From NCBI RefSeq assembly GCF_002211365.1, contig NZ_LOKZ01000035.1:186001-250000 (forward strand): a DNA stretch of 64,000 nucleotides, read 5' to 3'. The position numbers and the translations under genes are program-made. Numbering within the stretch: the first letter of the stretch is position 1; each line of letters opens with the position of its first letter. Positions 17,840-25,579 of this stretch are shown piece by piece. The notes under the pieces were generated by a model. That model saw only the letters and a list, made by a program, of their open reading frames with translations, was not told the DNA's origin and made no database searches. Source of the DNA: Rhizobium sp. R711 (lineage in GTDB: Bacteria > Pseudomonadota > Alphaproteobacteria > Rhizobiales > Rhizobiaceae).

Positions 17840-18745
17840 ATGCTGACACTACGACAGATGCGCTATTTCGATGCGCTGGCGACGACGCGCCATTTTGGCA
17901 GAGCCGCCGAAATGGTCCATATCAGCCAGCCGGCACTGTCGACCCAAATCATGGAGATGGAAGAGTATCTCGGCGCCAAGCTGGTCGAGCGCACACGGCA
18001 GAACACCTTTCTGACGCCGAAGGGCGAGGAGGTGCTGCACTACGTCCGCGCCATCCTGCATCAGGTCGACCTGCTCGAGCAGACAGCCCGAAAGGGCGGC
18101 GGTACGCTCGAGGGTCTGATCCGCATCGGAATTATCCCGACGGTTGCCCCCTACCTCGTTCCGCAGTTCGTTCCGCATCTGCGCAAAACCTACCCTAGTG
18201 TTGAGGTGGAGTTGCGGGAGGCCGTGACCGATCGATTGATGGCGGATCTTTTGACGGGGAAACTCGACGCCGTGATCGCGGCGTTGCCGCTGGACATCGA
18301 AGGTATCCAGACGCGGCCGCTCTTCACCGACCGCTTCTTCATGGCGGTGGCAGACAATGGAGAGGCCGTACTGACATCACCGCTGACCGAGCATGAGGTG
18401 AATGTCGATCGGCTCCTGCTGCTCGAGGAGGGACATTGTCTCCGCGATCAGGCGCTTGCCGTCTGCAGCGCCGGCAAGCGCAGCCTCGTCAACTTCGGTG
18501 CGACGTCGATGGCAACCCTGCTGCAGATGGTGTCGCACGATATGGGGATGACACTCATTCCCGAGATCGCCATTCCGACCGAGACCAGCCGCAACTCGAT
18601 CCGCATACTCCCGTTTGCCGATCCGCAGCCGTCGCGCGAGATCGGTCTCGCCTGGCGGCGTAGCAATCATCGCGGCAAGGAGATGGAGGCGCTGGCAGAA
18701 GCGATCATTGCTGTCGCCCCAGCCCCGCGTGAACTGGCAGCCTGA
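17840..18745 (+). CDS. oxyR: Hydrogen-peroxide sensor, LysR family
   Basis: Encodes 301 residues. OxyR senses peroxide by a disulphide between two cysteines and activates antioxidant genes. Both cysteines are present in the conserved EEGHCLRDQALAVC (about residues 199 and 208). The helix-turn-helix region reads FGRAAEMVHISQPALSTQIM. The ATG at 17840 gives the usual MLTLRQMRYF start; an in-frame TTG 15 bases upstream is less likely. No katA gene is next to it, unlike some relatives. Its stop abuts that of the convergent hydrolase gene. Confidence 0.95.
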   Translation: MLTLRQMRYFDALATTRHFGRAAEMVHISQPALSTQIMEMEEYLGAKLVERTRQNTFLTPKGEEVLHYVRAILHQVDLLEQTARKGGGTLEGLIRIGIIPTVAPYLVPQFVPHLRKTYPSVEVELREAVTDRLMADLLTGKLDAVIAALPLDIEGIQTRPLFTDRFFMAVADNGEAVLTSPLTEHEVNVDRLLLLEEGHCLRDQALAVCSAGKRSLVNFGATSMATLLQMVSHDMGMTLIPEIAIPTETSRNSIRILPFADPQPSREIGLAWRRSNHRGKEMEALAEAIIAVAPAPRELAA

Positions 18746-19621
18746 TCAGGAGAGGTTCTTCTTCAGGAATTCAATGGTCCTGCTCCAGGCAAGATCAGCG
18801 GCCTTCTTATCGTAGCGGGCCGACGACGTATCGTTGTTGAAGGCGTGATTGACGCCGTCATAGACGAAGATCTGGAAGTCCTTTCCGTTCTCCTCCAGCG
18901 CCTTTTTGTAGGCGTCGATGCCGGCATTGATGCGATCGTCGAGACCCGCATAATGCAGCATCAGGGCCGCCTTGATATTCGGCACATCGGCGGCCTGTGG
19001 CTGGGCGCCGTAATAGGCGACGCCGGCCTTTAGCTCCGGCGACTTGGTCGCGAAGTCGTTCACCAGCCCACCACCCCAGCAAAATCCGATCACACCGACC
19101 TTGCCATTGGAGTTGTCGAGCTTGGTCAGGTAGGTGAGCGTTGCCTCGGCGTTCGCTACCGTGGCGGCGCGATCCAGCGTGCTGAACATATCACGGGCCT
19201 TGTCTTCATTCTCCGGCGTGCCGCCATTCGGCGAAAGGAAATCAGGCGCCAGCGCGATGAACCCTTCAAGCGTCATGCGGCGCGCGACATCCCGGATGTG
19301 CGGGTTGAGACCGCGGTTCTCGTGAATGATAATCACGGCGCCGAGTTTTCCCGAAGCGTCCTTCGGCTCTACCAGGTAACCCTTCATCTCACCGGCTCCG
19401 CCGGGATAGGTCACGTCCTTTGCGACCAGCCGTTTGTCATCGGCGGCGATCATTTCCGCGCTCGCCTTGTTGGCGGCGAGCATCGGCGCAATAACTGCTG
19501 CTGCACCGGCGGAACCGGCCAGTTTCGTCAGCTTGTCCATGAAGCTGCGGCGGTCGAGCGTCAGATGCGTGTATTCGTCATAGGCGTTGATCATCGCCTG
19601 CGTGATTTCCGGCTTGTTCAT
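18746..19621 (-). CDS. Dienelactone hydrolase family protein, Tat-type export signal
   Basis: Encodes 291 residues. The alpha/beta-hydrolase fold is shown by the nucleophile elbow VIGFCWGGGLV (Cys as nucleophile, about residue 175), the aspartate in HYAGLDDRI and the histidine in YDGVNHAFNNDTS. The N-terminus carries a twin-arginine motif, LDRRSFMDKL, then a hydrophobic stretch ending ANKASA, so export in folded form to the periplasm is likely. The family hydrolyses dienelactones or other esters; here the substrate is unknown. It is convergent with oxyR without a base between them. Confidence 0.88.
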   Translation of the reverse strand: MNKPEITQAMINAYDEYTHLTLDRRSFMDKLTKLAGSAGAAAVIAPMLAANKASAEMIAADDKRLVAKDVTYPGGAGEMKGYLVEPKDASGKLGAVIIIHENRGLNPHIRDVARRMTLEGFIALAPDFLSPNGGTPENEDKARDMFSTLDRAATVANAEATLTYLTKLDNSNGKVGVIGFCWGGGLVNDFATKSPELKAGVAYYGAQPQAADVPNIKAALMLHYAGLDDRINAGIDAYKKALEENGKDFQIFVYDGVNHAFNNDTSSARYDKKAADLAWSRTIEFLKKNLS

Positions 19622-19727
19622 TTGAGGCCTCCTGTTCCCTACCTGTCGGCTTTCGCCTGCCGGGGAACATAGGTCAGTGGGCAGTAACGAGGGAACAAAA
19701 CTGCGTTACTTCAGGTTGATCGGCCGA

Positions 19728-20150
19728 TCAGCCGTTGGGAAAAATCATCCAGACGGCGACCCACAGCCACATGCCACCGAGCACCACGTAGCCAGCACCA
19801 AAAAGCGGGCTTCGATATCGGAGGTTGTTGCTGGTTACATGGATGAAGGCATGCAGATAGCGCAGTGCGACGAAGATCCACGCAAGAACGACAGCCACGA
19901 GGTTGTCTGCTTCCGTGATGTAAAGAAGGACGCAGCAGGCGTAGAAAAGCACGGGAAGCTCGAACTGATTGGCCAGGCAATGCTTGACCACCAGGCCCTC
20001 CGGCGGCTCATCGCGATTTTCCCGGTAGTTCGAGCGCTGGACCTTTCCGGCCTGAACCAGCTGTCGGCGGCGGTAACCGAGAAGCATGTAGAGACTATAG
20101 ACTAGGGCTACGTGGGCGATTACGGGCCAGAACATTTCGTAGCCGGTCAT
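19728..20150 (-). CDS. MAPEG-family membrane protein
   Basis: Encodes 140 residues with four hydrophobic segments (for example FWPVIAHVALVYSLYMLLGY and LVAVVLAWIFVALRYLHAFI). The segment FELPVLFYACCVLLYI and the R-Y-L-H-A-F-I-H pattern are typical of the MAPEG family (membrane-associated proteins in eicosanoid and glutathione metabolism). Bacterial members are mostly uncharacterised; some have glutathione transferase or peroxidase activity. It stands alone. Confidence 0.85.
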   Translation of the reverse strand: MTGYEMFWPVIAHVALVYSLYMLLGYRRRQLVQAGKVQRSNYRENRDEPPEGLVVKHCLANQFELPVLFYACCVLLYITEADNLVAVVLAWIFVALRYLHAFIHVTSNNLRYRSPLFGAGYVVLGGMWLWVAVWMIFPNG

Positions 20151-20289
20151 TCTGTCTCTTCCTTGCTGCCTTCCGTTTGATTTCCGTGCTGTAGAGGAAA
20201 AGCATCAGCGCCGCAAATGCCCGGCGCGGTTCGGAGATGGGCACCACTTTCTCAGAACTTGGGTAATGGTGCCCTCGGCCGTGGTGAGA

Positions 20290-20850
20290 TCACTGTTCGC
20301 TGTCATCGCGATGCATCACGCGCACAAGGGCGAAACGGGCAATGACGATCAGACAAATGGCCAGACTCGCGAACTTCAGCCGTGTCATCCACGGCAATAG
20401 TTGAGCGGCCGGATCCGTCCAGGCGCTATCTCCGAAGGCAATCAGGCTGGCGACATTCTCGCCGTAGTCGGCAAGGCCATAAATGAAGGGAAGAACATAG
20501 ACGAGCTTGACGAGAACGGGACTGATCGGACGCGCGAAATAGGATCCGCCTGGCCGCAACCTCATCAATACCAGCAGCAAGAGCGCCGTCAGGAGTGCTG
20601 GAAAAATCAGCTCGGGACCAACGTACATGGCCCGCAGCAAATTGTTGGCGATCTCGTTCTGGCCGAGGAGTTGCTGCATCCGGCCGACGGTCAATTGGTC
20701 GTAACCGGCGAAATAAACATCGAGGACCGCCTGCCCAGTCTCATGCTTGAAGGGGACGACAAAGCCGAATGTCGTCCACGCAAGCACGCCAAGGCAGATG
20801 GCCGCGAGCAGCGCGATAATCCAGAGTGGAATACGGCTGCCCGCTTTCAT
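20290..20850 (-). CDS. Four-helix membrane protein of unknown function, downstream of guaB
   Basis: Encodes 186 residues with about four membrane segments: IPLWIIALLAAICLGVLAWT, FPALLTALLLLVLMRL, LVKLVYVLPFIYGLADYGEN and FASLAICLIVIARFALV. An acidic residue pair in GLADYGEN lies in or near a helix. I do not recognise the family. The start is two bases after the guaB stop, so it should be made from the guaB transcript, though nothing ties it to purine synthesis. Confidence 0.8.
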   Translation of the reverse strand: MKAGSRIPLWIIALLAAICLGVLAWTTFGFVVPFKHETGQAVLDVYFAGYDQLTVGRMQQLLGQNEIANNLLRAMYVGPELIFPALLTALLLLVLMRLRPGGSYFARPISPVLVKLVYVLPFIYGLADYGENVASLIAFGDSAWTDPAAQLLPWMTRLKFASLAICLIVIARFALVRVMHRDDSEQ

Positions 20851-20852
20851 TT

Positions 20853-22337
20853 TCAGCCGCCGGCGCTCGGATAGTTGGGGCTCTCGCGGGTGATCGTCAC
20901 ATCGTGCGGATGGCTTTCGCGAAGGCCAGCGCCAGAGATGCGGACGAAGGTCGCGCGCTCCTGGAACTCCTTGATATCCTTGCCGCCGACATAACCCATG
21001 GCTGCCTTGAGACCACCGGCAAGCTGGTGGAGGACGCCGGAGACCGGGCCTTTGTAGGGAACCTGGCCTTCGATGCCCTCAGGCACGAGCTTCAGCGTGT
21101 CGCGCACTTCCGCCTGGAAGTAGCGGTCTGCAGAGCCGCGCGCCATGGCGCCGACGGAGCCCATGCCGCGATAGGCTTTGAAGGAGCGGCCCTGGTAGAG
21201 ATAGACTTCGCCCGGGCTTTCATCAGTGCCAGCGAGCAGCGAACCGATCATGACAGCCGAGGCACCCGATGCGATCGCCTTAGCCACGTCACCCGAGAAC
21301 TTGATGCCGCCGTCCGCGATGACGGGGATATCCTTCGCCTGCGCAGCCTCGACGGCCGACATGATGGCCGCCAACTGAGGAACGCCAACACCGGCGACGA
21401 TACGCGTCGTGCAGATTGAGCCGGGACCGATACCGACCTTGACGGCGTCCGCGCCAGCATCGATCAACGCCCTCGTGCCTTCCGATGTTGCCACGTTGCC
21501 GGCCATGACGCGCACCGAGTTGGAGAGCTTCTTCACGCGTGCCACGGCATTCAGAACGCCTTGCGAATGGCCGTGCGCAGTATCGACGACGAGAAGATCG
21601 ACACCAGCTTCGATCAGGCGTTCGGCGCGCTCGAAACCATCGTCGCCGACGCCGACGGCGGCAGCGGCGCGCAGGCGACCCTGCGCATCCTTGGAGGCAT
21701 TCGGGTTCAGCTGCGACTTTTCAATATCCTTGACGGTGATGAGACCGACGCAACGACCTTCACCGTCGATTACGAGCAGCTTCTCGATGCGGTGCGCATG
21801 AAGCAGGCGCTTGGCTTCCTGCTGGTCGACGTTTTCCTTGACGGTGACGAGGTTCTCGCGCGTCATCAGCTCATAGATCTTCTGCTTCGGATCCGACGCG
21901 AAACGGACGTCGCGGTTGGTCAGGATACCAACGAGACGACCGGATTTTTCGACAACAGGAATACCCGAGATGCTGTAGGTCTTCATGAGACCGAGCGCAT
22001 CGGCGAGCGTCGCGTCGGGGCCGATCGTCACCGGATTCACGACCATGCCGCTTTCAAACTTCTTGACCTGGCGGACTTGCTCGGCCTGCTCGGCCAGCGT
22101 CAGGTTCTTGTGGATGACGCCAAGCCCGCCGGCCTGCGCCATCGCGATAGCTAGGCGGCTTTCCGTGACGGTGTCCATGGCCGAAGAGATGATCGGGATG
22201 TTCAACTCGAAATCAGTGGCGATGCGTGTTGCAACGCTCGTCTGACCGGGCAGAACCTCGGAATGACCGGGCTGCAGAAGCACGTCATCAAAGGTGAGTG
22301 CGTCCAAACCGGTTGGCGTTTCTATGATGCGAGCCAT
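20853..22337 (-). CDS. guaB: Inosine-5'-monophosphate dehydrogenase
   Basis: Encodes 494 residues. It oxidises IMP to XMP with NAD, the committed step to guanine nucleotides. The catalytic cysteine lies in the loop GIGPGSICTTRIVAGVG (about residue 305), and the flap ending GMGSVGAMARGSADRYFQ is present. Two CBS domains are inserted near residues 95-215 (ISGIPVVEKSGRLVGILTNRD and KLLVIDGEGRCVGLITVKD). The ATG at 22337 is chosen because AAGGA lies at good spacing; a TTG six bases upstream would be too close to it. Confidence 0.97.
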   Translation of the reverse strand: MARIIETPTGLDALTFDDVLLQPGHSEVLPGQTSVATRIATDFELNIPIISSAMDTVTESRLAIAMAQAGGLGVIHKNLTLAEQAEQVRQVKKFESGMVVNPVTIGPDATLADALGLMKTYSISGIPVVEKSGRLVGILTNRDVRFASDPKQKIYELMTRENLVTVKENVDQQEAKRLLHAHRIEKLLVIDGEGRCVGLITVKDIEKSQLNPNASKDAQGRLRAAAAVGVGDDGFERAERLIEAGVDLLVVDTAHGHSQGVLNAVARVKKLSNSVRVMAGNVATSEGTRALIDAGADAVKVGIGPGSICTTRIVAGVGVPQLAAIMSAVEAAQAKDIPVIADGGIKFSGDVAKAIASGASAVMIGSLLAGTDESPGEVYLYQGRSFKAYRGMGSVGAMARGSADRYFQAEVRDTLKLVPEGIEGQVPYKGPVSGVLHQLAGGLKAAMGYVGGKDIKEFQERATFVRISGAGLRESHPHDVTITRESPNYPSAGG

Positions 22338-22468
22338 GGCCAATTTCCTTCAATTAAGAAAAATGCAACGCCTCCCGGAACGAATCGTCCGCACCGGCGG
22401 TGTGCAAGGGTTGCTTTGGAAGTTGGCGAGGGCTGGTAACACGTCTATGACAGGAAGGGAATAGCAAA

Positions 22469-22492
22469 AAGCCCGACATGTCCGCCGGGCTT
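22469..22492 (-). terminator. Hairpin with T-run after the MBL-fold remnant
   Basis: Arms AAGCCCG (22469-22475) and CGGGCTT (22486-22492) form a hairpin; on the minus strand it is followed by a T-run. It lies 24 bases after the stop of the metallo-hydrolase remnant and well before guaB, so it looks like the old terminator of that now broken gene. Confidence 0.65.
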
Positions 22493-22515
22493 GGTATGGC
22501 TGCCATGCAGCGACC

Positions 22516-22700
22516 TCACAGGTCGAACTGATAGGTCTTCGGAACGAAGCGATAGCCGTCCCATATGTCTCGACAAAGCCAACGGCCGCGAACGGCATAT
22601 GGTAACCGAGGAAGGCAATCTTGTCGGCCGCGATCATGCCGAACACCTTGCGGCGCGTTGCCGCCGCCTGCGCCTTGTCCATGTCAAACCGAACCTCCCA
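22516..22700 (-). pseudogene. C-terminal remnant of an MBL-fold metallo-hydrolase
   Basis: Only the end of the gene is left. One minus-strand frame reads PDWEVRFDMDKAQAAATRRK, then KVFGMIAADKIAFLGYHMPF and AAVGFVETYG. A one-base deletion near 22562 then shifts the frame, and the normal ending DGYRFVPKTYQFDL plus TGA (22516-22518) follows. This tail is typical of metallo-beta-lactamase-fold proteins in rhizobia. The metal-binding HxHxDH region that should lie about 200 residues earlier is absent; upstream sequence is unrelated. It cannot be functional. Confidence 0.75.
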
Positions 22701-22981
22701 GTCGGGCTTCCGACGGTACCGCCATATCCAATTCTTCCAATAACGTGCGACTTCCTTGCGGCACACCCCCAAATGACCAGCCGACCGCTGCGTTTCTTGC
22801 GCCCGGCCGAAGCAAACATATGCCAATCTTGACCATTGAAATTACTGAACAAGCGGTCTCACGCAGACGTGATGCAAACGTGCCTCAGAAGCTGAAAGAA
22901 GGGTTGGCAGAGCCTTTCGCGAGGACTACAGAGCACTGGCTTTCCCGAGCCGCCTTCGCAAGACCTTCAAGGCATTCGTGT

Positions 22982-24406
22982 ATGAATCGCATCGTTCCGC
23001 TGATCCTCGCCGTCGCTCTTTTCATGGAGCAGATGGACTCCACCGTCATATCGACCGCCCTTCCCGCCATCGCCAACGATCTCCATGTCGGGCCAATCAC
23101 GCTGAAGCTGGCGCTGACTTCCTATATGGTGTCGCTCGCGGTCTTCATCCCGATCAGCGGATGGATGGCGGACCGGTTCGGCGCCAAGCGCATTTTCCGC
23201 CTTGCCATCTGCGTCTTTGTCGTCGGCTCAATCTTCTGCGCGATCTCTTCGGGCCTGATCGAATTCGTTTTCGCCCGCTTCCTGCAGGGCATGGGCGGCG
23301 CGATGATGACCCCGGTGGGTCGTCTTGTGCTTCTGAGAACGACGAAGCGAAGCGAGCTTGTCTCGGCCATGGCGCTGTTGACCATTCCGGCACTCGTCGG
23401 ACCACTTGCCGGACCGCCGCTCGGTGGCTTCATCACCACCTATTTCACCTGGCACTGGATCTTCCTGATCAATGTGCCGGTCGGCATCATCGGTGTCTGG
23501 CTCGCAACGATCTTCCTGCCTGAGGTGGAGGCGACGGCGCCGCCGAGGCTGGATGTCATCGGCTTCCTGCTCACGTCGTTTGCGGCAGCTGGGGTGGTCT
23601 TCGGCCTCTCCGTCGTCAGCCTACCGGCGCTTCCGCCCATTATCGGCATCACGGCGACAGCAATCGGCCTTGTCTGCGGCTTTCTCTACGTACGCCACAC
23701 AAAACGGCATCCGGCACCGATCCTCAACCTGAACCTCTTCCGAAACCCGACCTTCCGCGCATCGACAACCGGCGGCACGCTGTTTCGCATCTGCATCGGT
23801 GCCATGCCCTTCCTGACGCCGCTGATGCTGCAGCTCGGCTTCGGTCTGACGCCTTTCCAATCCGGCCTTATCACCTTTGCCGGCGCAATCGGCGCCATCA
23901 CCACCAAGTTCATGGCCCGTCGCGTGTTCGCCGCGGCCGGCTTCCGAACGACCTTGCTTTCGGCAGCAGGCGTCACGACCTTGGTAACTGTCACGACCGG
24001 CTTCTTCACGCCTCAAACATCGCACCTCGTTATTATCACCGTGCTGCTGATCGGTGGTTTTTCCCGCTCGTTCTTCTTCACCGGGGTCAATGCCTTGGCG
24101 TTTGCCGATATTGACGACGCGCAGGCGAGCCAGGCAACGTCGATGAGTTCGGTGATGCAGCAGATCAGCCTGGCTCTCGGTGTTGCCGTTGCCGCCGCGA
24201 TCCTGGAGACGTCGATCTATTTCCGCGGCGAGGCGCTGCAGGTGGCCGACTTCCACATCGCCTTCTACGTGATCGCGATCCTGACGGTCGTGGCGACCAT
24301 CCCCATCATCCGGATGGACAAGAGCGCCGGCGCGCTCGTCTCCGGCCACCGCGCAAAACGCATCGCCCCGGCGGCGATCGAGGTAGAACAGCACGCAGTG
24401 AAGTAA
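22982..24406 (+). CDS. MFS drug efflux transporter, DHA2 (14-helix) type
   Basis: Encodes 474 residues. Typical DHA2 signatures are MEQMDSTVISTALPAIANDL in helix 1, GWMADRFGAKRIFRLAICVF (motif A) and GPPLGGFITTYFTWHWIFLI (motif C and the W-R/H-W-I-F-N region). Members export drugs or other hydrophobic compounds with protons. The ATG at 22982 has AAGG nine bases upstream. The frame is open to 22565; an upstream in-frame ATG at 22820 would add 54 residues unlike any transporter N-terminus. Confidence 0.9.
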   Translation: MNRIVPLILAVALFMEQMDSTVISTALPAIANDLHVGPITLKLALTSYMVSLAVFIPISGWMADRFGAKRIFRLAICVFVVGSIFCAISSGLIEFVFARFLQGMGGAMMTPVGRLVLLRTTKRSELVSAMALLTIPALVGPLAGPPLGGFITTYFTWHWIFLINVPVGIIGVWLATIFLPEVEATAPPRLDVIGFLLTSFAAAGVVFGLSVVSLPALPPIIGITATAIGLVCGFLYVRHTKRHPAPILNLNLFRNPTFRASTTGGTLFRICIGAMPFLTPLMLQLGFGLTPFQSGLITFAGAIGAITTKFMARRVFAAAGFRTTLLSAAGVTTLVTVTTGFFTPQTSHLVIITVLLIGGFSRSFFFTGVNALAFADIDDAQASQATSMSSVMQQISLALGVAVAAAILETSIYFRGEALQVADFHIAFYVIAILTVVATIPIIRMDKSAGALVSGHRAKRIAPAAIEVEQHAVK

Positions 24407-24409
24407 GGC

Positions 24410-24793
24410 TTATGCCGGGGTCTCGCAGACGGCGCTGAGCTTGTTGCCGTCCGGATCCCGCACGTAAGCCGCGTAAAAATTAGCGTGAAACGGCCGCAAT
24501 CCCGGCGCGCCTTCATCAATGCCGCCTGCCGCAATTGCGGCGGCATGGAATGCATCCACATCAGCACGACGTTCGGCATGAAGCGCGACCATCGAACCAT
24601 TTCCGTTCGACGCGCGCCTGCGATTGAATGGGGTGACGATCCAGAGCCGGCAGCGGGTATCCCCGTCGGCGGAGTAACCGATTTCCTCCTCTGAATGGCG
24701 CTGACGCCGGTAGCCGAGAAGCGGCAGGACGATATCGTAAAACCGCCTGGCCTGGTCGATGTCGTTGGTTCCGAGGGTGACGTATAGGAGCAT
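24410..24793 (-). CDS. VOC-family protein (glyoxalase/bleomycin-resistance fold)
   Basis: Encodes 127 residues from the ATG at 24793 (MLLYVTLGTNDIDQARRFYD). Further ATGs at 24805 and 24829 are in frame and cannot be excluded, since none has a strong ribosome site. The two beta-alpha-beta-beta-beta units of the VOC fold are visible, with NFYAAYVRDPDGNKLSAVC as the usual C-terminal metal-binding or substrate unit. Function unknown. It is convergent with the MFS gene, with a three-base gap. Confidence 0.82.
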   Translation of the reverse strand: MLLYVTLGTNDIDQARRFYDIVLPLLGYRRQRHSEEEIGYSADGDTRCRLWIVTPFNRRRASNGNGSMVALHAERRADVDAFHAAAIAAGGIDEGAPGLRPFHANFYAAYVRDPDGNKLSAVCETPA

Positions 24794-24850
24794 GGTGCCG
24801 GGCATTCCAAGTCTTGGGAGATCGATCATCACCCAAGACCAGCCCAAAGA

Positions 24851-25570
24851 TCAAGCTTCCGCGGCGTCGGGTTCCGCTTGGCGCCCCTTGAAGCCTTTCG
24901 CCAGCAGGAACATTTCCACGGATTCGGCGCGCGAGGATGCCGGCTTGACATGGACGACCTGCTTGAAGTGTCGCTTCAGCATGTTGAGAAGATCGCGCTC
25001 GGTGCCGCCCTGGAAGGTTTTTGCCAGAAAGTGTCCGCCTTCGCCCAGCACTTCAACAGCAAAGTGGGCAGCCACCTCACAAAGGTGCATGGTGCGCAAA
25101 TGGTCGGTGCGGTGGTGGCCGGTGGTAGGGGCAGCCATATCCGAGATCACCAGATCCGGTGTACCGCCGACCGCTTCGATCAGCTGCGCCGGCGCTGAAG
25201 GATCGAGGAAGTCCAGCTGCAGGATCTTCACGCCCGGTAGCTGATCCATCTCCAGAAAGTCGATCGCCGCGACGCGGATATCCTCATCCGTCGACCCGGT
25301 GACCTTGGCAGCGATCTGCGACCAGCTTCCCGGTGCAGCGCCAAGATCGATGATGCGGCGAGCGCCCTTCAGGATATTGTGCTTCTCGTCGATCTCCAGC
25401 AGCTTGAAGGCGGCGCGCGCGCGATAGCCCTCGAGCTGGGCGCGCTGCACGTAGGGATCGTTGATGTGGCGCTGCAGCCATTGCCGCGACGACGCCTTCA
25501 TCTTCTTGTTCTTGACGCGCTGGCCGAGTTTGCGGCCGGTGCGGTTACCCGCAATCGTTGGCTTCGCCAT
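24851..25570 (-). CDS. rlmE: 23S rRNA (uridine-2552-2'-O)-methyltransferase
   Basis: Encodes 239 residues. RlmE (FtsJ/RrmJ) methylates the 2'-OH of U2552 in the ribosomal A-loop. The SAM site IIDLGAAPGSWSQIAAKVTG (about residue 75) and the catalytic K-D-K-E set are seen: RAAFKLLEID, LVISDMAAPTTGHHRTDH, HFLAKTFQGG and VHVKPASSRAESVE. A basic N-terminal tail of about 40 residues precedes the domain. It starts nine bases after the ppx stop and is probably co-transcribed. Confidence 0.96.
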   Translation of the reverse strand: MAKPTIAGNRTGRKLGQRVKNKKMKASSRQWLQRHINDPYVQRAQLEGYRARAAFKLLEIDEKHNILKGARRIIDLGAAPGSWSQIAAKVTGSTDEDIRVAAIDFLEMDQLPGVKILQLDFLDPSAPAQLIEAVGGTPDLVISDMAAPTTGHHRTDHLRTMHLCEVAAHFAVEVLGEGGHFLAKTFQGGTERDLLNMLKRHFKQVVHVKPASSRAESVEMFLLAKGFKGRQAEPDAAEA

Positions 25571-25579
25571 GCTTGTCCC

